Origin: JAWXBR01 sp034440235
Lineage (GTDB): Bacteria; Bacteroidota; Ignavibacteria; Kapaibacteriales; Kapaibacteriaceae
Assembly: GCA_034440235.1 (NCBI GenBank)
Contig: JAWXBR010000030.1
Location: forward strand, 1 to 26,575
Length of the DNA stretch: 26,575 nt
Direction: 5' to 3'
Part shown: positions 23,945 through 26,575 of the stretch, piece after piece
How the letters are laid out: each line of letters opens with the position of its first letter
Position numbering within the stretch: the stretch's first letter is position 1
Position numbers and translations under genes: made by a program
The notes under the pieces: generated by a model
Told to the model about the DNA's origin: nothing
Seen by the model: only the letters and a program-made list of their open reading frames with translations
The model's database searches: none

Positions 23945-23951
23945 ACTTTTG
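23944..23951 (+). promoter_or_regulatory. TAnnTTTG box before the metalloprotease gene
   Basis: TACTTTTG at 23944-23951 matches the Bacteroidota -7 consensus, with a TTTG at 23916-23919 separated by 24 bp as a possible -33 element. The predicted leader to the ATG at 23980 is about 22-25 bases. The box lies at the upstream edge of the DUF5996 remnant. Confidence 0.45.
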
Positions 23952-23979
23952 TTGCTTCATAACCAGAAACCCGAATCCC

Positions 23980-26469
23980 ATGCGTTCCTTTGCCCTAGTT
24001 TGTGTTTTCGTATTTGCCTGTGCTTCGGGACTAAGCGCACAAGCAATTGTGAACCCAGAGATAGCACAACAACTGTCCGCTGCATCAGCTACGGTTACAA
24101 TCTCAAACTTTCCGATAACGGGCACGAATCAGGCCACTGTAGTCTTGCACCGACGTCGACCTGTAATAGACGCAACCACTCAATGGTATGTGCCGACTTC
24201 TGCTGGCGACATGCTCGTAAGCAACCCACACGTACACATGTTTAGTGGCGAGGTTGTAGGCACACCCGGATCGAAAGTGTGGATAGCATACGTTGAGAAC
24301 GGACAAAACATAGTTGGTACCCCAGACACGGTTGGTATGCAGAGCATGTTTGGAGTCATTCAGTACGCTGATGGGACGAGCTATGTACTCGCACCCATTT
24401 CACTAGCGACAGGAATTGCGAACCCACATATCGTACTACCCACATACGCAACGCAGAAACATGCAAAGTTTACTTGTATGACAGAAGAGATGTCTGGCGA
24501 GCAGCTCGTGCGTGTAGCTCAACTAAGACGTAATACAAAAGACCTCAGCAGTGAATTGCTTGCAGAGAAACCATTGTTGCAACTCGACCTTGCGGTTGAA
24601 ACGGATGTAGAATTTTTCCTAGCAACCGGGGGCACGCTAGAGAAAGCGCAGGCGTACACCGCTGCACTGTACTCGCTCGTTAGTGCCATATACGAGGACG
24701 AAGTGCATGTAACTATTCACCTTCCGTGGGTGAAGACATGGACAGATAATCCTGCCGATACATACAATGCAAAAGGCAACCCGTTTACGTTGCGCGATGC
24801 TGCAATTCCGTACTGGAAGAACAGTTATCAGGCTGTAAAACGCGACGTATACCAAGTGTTAACTGCGAATACGTTTGGGGGAGGGGGCTTTGGATACTAC
24901 AATGCGTTTTGTGAGGCGAACAAAGATTTTGGGATGAGTGTGGCGTCGGTAACTGGACGTAATGCGCTACCGACCTATGCGTTCAGTTATGATGTGTACA
25001 TCGTTGCGCATGAACTCGGACATAATTTCAATGCAGAGCATACACATAGCTGTGTTTGGAGTCCGCCCCTTGATACGTGCATGGTAAACGAAGGACTCGA
25101 TGGTGGATGTCTCTCGATTGCGCAACAACCCAAGCCGAATCCTGGTTCGATCATGAGTTACTGTGGTGGCATCAATAACGATAACGGACTTGGTTTTCAG
25201 GTCCGGCTGACGTTGCTGCCGAAGGTTGCAGCACTTATGCGCGCTACAGCCGAGGCAGCCCCCTGCATCACAGCCCCTTCCAAATCGGTTCTTACCCTGC
25301 TGAGTCCGCACGGCGAAGAAACGTTCGCGAATAAAACGCTTCTTCCCATTCGATGGCGAGCTACAGAGGATGTTGGCTCGATTCGATTGGAATATTCGAC
25401 AAATGGTGGCGCAAGGTGGATGTTGATTGACGGACAAATTGAGTCGTCGTCAGAAGTGTATTCGTGGGTGATACCAGAAATCTGTTCGAATAAAATGTTA
25501 GTGCGCATTGTGAGCACGTTCGACTCTACTGTTGCCGATAAATCTGCGAAATACTTCAAGGTAGCTGGTGGTGAAGATGCGAACGGACTCGTTGCTTGGT
25601 ATAAGATGAACGGCAACTCCGATGACTCTGCGGCTTGTGGGTATTACCACTCGAGAGGAACCGCAACACTTTCGTTGGATAAATTCAATGTGCCAAATCG
25701 CGCATACGCGTTTAATGGGACATCAAACCTTGTTGCGCCCGATTTTGCATCAGGCTTCGACGCGTTCACAGTTTCGTTTTGGTTCAAGGTCTCTGATTTA
25801 GCAGGTGTGCAAACATTCGTCTCGCAAGACTGGATGAAGGGGTCTGCCTTCATGACCTATTCATGGCAGGGTACCCTTGGTGCTGCCGTGTATCTCGTTG
25901 GCGGTTTCGAGCCGGTGCAGATATGGGGTCAGGCGCTAAGCCCTAACACATGGCATCACGCCGTATTCAATTACGATGGCTCAGATTTAAGACTGTATAT
26001 GGGTGGTTCCGAAGTCTCGTCGTTATCGAAGACTGGCGTACCCAGTCGTCACACTTCGCCTCTGTTCATGGGTTCACGCGATTCATTAGAGTACCTTCGA
26101 GGTGCGCTCGACGATGTTCGCATCTATCGCCGCGCAATTTCTTCAGAAGAAGCGTTGCAATTGTATAAAGAAGGCACAACTGCAGTAGGCGATGCAGGAC
26201 AAAAGAGTAACGAAGCTGACATCGTTGCACGTGCGTATTTCGATGCGCAAAACAATTTTGTAACCATGTTTATTAATAGAGGTGGTGTTATCGAGTTGTC
26301 ACTGTTCGACCAACTCGGTAAAAACATCGTCTCGCATAATGCTGGCTATAGAATGCCCGGACTGCATAAGATCGAGATTGATGTCGATCATGTTTCAAAC
26401 GGTGTTTACTTCCTAGACGCTAAGTGCGGCGACAATCGAGCCACTGCTCTCGTGATAGTGACTCGCTAA
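23980..26469 (+). CDS. T9SS-exported reprolysin-like zinc metalloprotease with LamG domain
   Basis: The 829-residue protein starts at ATG 23980, which begins the signal peptide MRSFALVCVFVFACASGLSAQ; the frame is open upstream but that would bury it. Residues ~25-190 look like a reprolysin-type propeptide. The catalytic domain (~190-425) has the metzincin zinc site H344-E-L-G-H348-N-F-N-A-E-H354 and a Met-turn SIMSYCGG (Met392). Next is an Ig-like 'LTLLSPHGEE...IRWRA...IRLEYSTNGGARW' module (~435-530), a LamG/concanavalin-like domain (~535-731: GLVAWYKMNGNSDDS ... FTVSFWFK ... WHHAVFNYDGSDLRLYM ... GALDDVRIYRRAIS), and a T9SS sorting domain (~750-829: IELSLFDQLGKNIVSHNAG ... VSNGVYFLDA). It should be an extracellular endopeptidase, probably for protein or matrix degradation. 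Confidence 0.93.
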   Translation: MRSFALVCVFVFACASGLSAQAIVNPEIAQQLSAASATVTISNFPITGTNQATVVLHRRRPVIDATTQWYVPTSAGDMLVSNPHVHMFSGEVVGTPGSKVWIAYVENGQNIVGTPDTVGMQSMFGVIQYADGTSYVLAPISLATGIANPHIVLPTYATQKHAKFTCMTEEMSGEQLVRVAQLRRNTKDLSSELLAEKPLLQLDLAVETDVEFFLATGGTLEKAQAYTAALYSLVSAIYEDEVHVTIHLPWVKTWTDNPADTYNAKGNPFTLRDAAIPYWKNSYQAVKRDVYQVLTANTFGGGGFGYYNAFCEANKDFGMSVASVTGRNALPTYAFSYDVYIVAHELGHNFNAEHTHSCVWSPPLDTCMVNEGLDGGCLSIAQQPKPNPGSIMSYCGGINNDNGLGFQVRLTLLPKVAALMRATAEAAPCITAPSKSVLTLLSPHGEETFANKTLLPIRWRATEDVGSIRLEYSTNGGARWMLIDGQIESSSEVYSWVIPEICSNKMLVRIVSTFDSTVADKSAKYFKVAGGEDANGLVAWYKMNGNSDDSAACGYYHSRGTATLSLDKFNVPNRAYAFNGTSNLVAPDFASGFDAFTVSFWFKVSDLAGVQTFVSQDWMKGSAFMTYSWQGTLGAAVYLVGGFEPVQIWGQALSPNTWHHAVFNYDGSDLRLYMGGSEVSSLSKTGVPSRHTSPLFMGSRDSLEYLRGALDDVRIYRRAISSEEALQLYKEGTTAVGDAGQKSNEADIVARAYFDAQNNFVTMFINRGGVIELSLFDQLGKNIVSHNAGYRMPGLHKIEIDVDHVSNGVYFLDAKCGDNRATALVIVTR

Positions 26470-26477
26470 AGTCTATT

Positions 26478-26575
26478 CGTACTTGAATCATGTCGTACTT
26501 GAATCATGTCGTACTTGAATCATGTCGTACTTGAATCATGTCGTACTTGAATCATGTCGTACTTGAATCATGTCG
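26478..26575. repeat. 16-bp tandem repeat, at least 6 copies, runs off the right edge
   Basis: The unit CGTACTTGAATCATGT is repeated perfectly six times from 26478 to 26573 and the last two bases begin a seventh. It starts 8 bases after the metalloprotease stop codon. The unit length is not a multiple of three and contains TGA on both strands, so it does not code. There are no spacers, so it is not a CRISPR. Total copy number is unknown because the window ends within it. Confidence 0.95.

Noticed and set aside
26478..26575. CRISPR array at the right edge
   Set aside because: The 16-bp units are directly adjacent with no spacers and there are no cas genes.

Overview
The window looks like a chromosomal piece of a Gram-negative bacterium of the FCB superphylum (Bacteroidota/Chlorobiota/Kapabacteria side). 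Four predicted secreted proteins end in a type IX secretion (T9SS) sorting domain with the 'PNP...G..V....LPSG.Y.V' pattern. Several surface lipoproteins are present, and TAnnTTTG promoter-like boxes resembling the Bacteroidota -7 element precede a tRNA and two genes. The exact phylum is an inference. No phage integrase, transposase, CRISPR array or plasmid gene was seen.

Layout: (1) 1-4005, minus strand: the first 1335 codons of a huge secreted repeat protein that runs off the left edge. It is a nested array of decapeptides inside larger blocks. (2) 4018-4573: a non-coding divergent region with two pairs of short direct repeats. (3) 4574-7774: a secreted barrel-like protein, a 51-residue membrane protein, tRNA-Phe with a terminator, an SRA-like/HNH modification-dependent restriction endonuclease, and a small outer-membrane barrel lipoprotein. 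(4) 7823-21030: a surface-protein region with two paralogous T9SS beta-propeller-like proteins, two paralogous small lipoproteins, a WG-repeat lipoprotein, and a secreted class-C beta-lactamase-fold serine hydrolase coupled to a frameshifted upstream gene. Mixed in are a decayed AlkD-like DNA alkylation repair gene and an intact DUF2071 + DinB-like pair. (5) 21266-23470: a SulP anion transporter and a beta-carbonic anhydrase, an evident bicarbonate uptake/hydration operon. (6) 23483-26469: a decayed DUF5996 gene, then a T9SS-exported reprolysin-like zinc metalloprotease with a LamG domain. The window ends inside a 16-bp tandem repeat.

How it fits together: most of the region encodes secreted or surface proteins (T9SS cargo, lipoproteins, a repeat adhesin or fibre), separated by cytoplasmic housekeeping or stress genes. 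Three genes are disrupted (AlkD-like by a deletion plus stop, DUF5996 by a stop and N-terminal loss, and the gene upstream of the serine hydrolase by a frameshift), which suggests local gene decay or, for the frameshift, a base-calling error. The least ordinary feature is the quantised repeat architecture of the giant protein: every block interval is exactly 261 + 30n bp. No clearly new multi-gene system could be demonstrated from the sequence alone.
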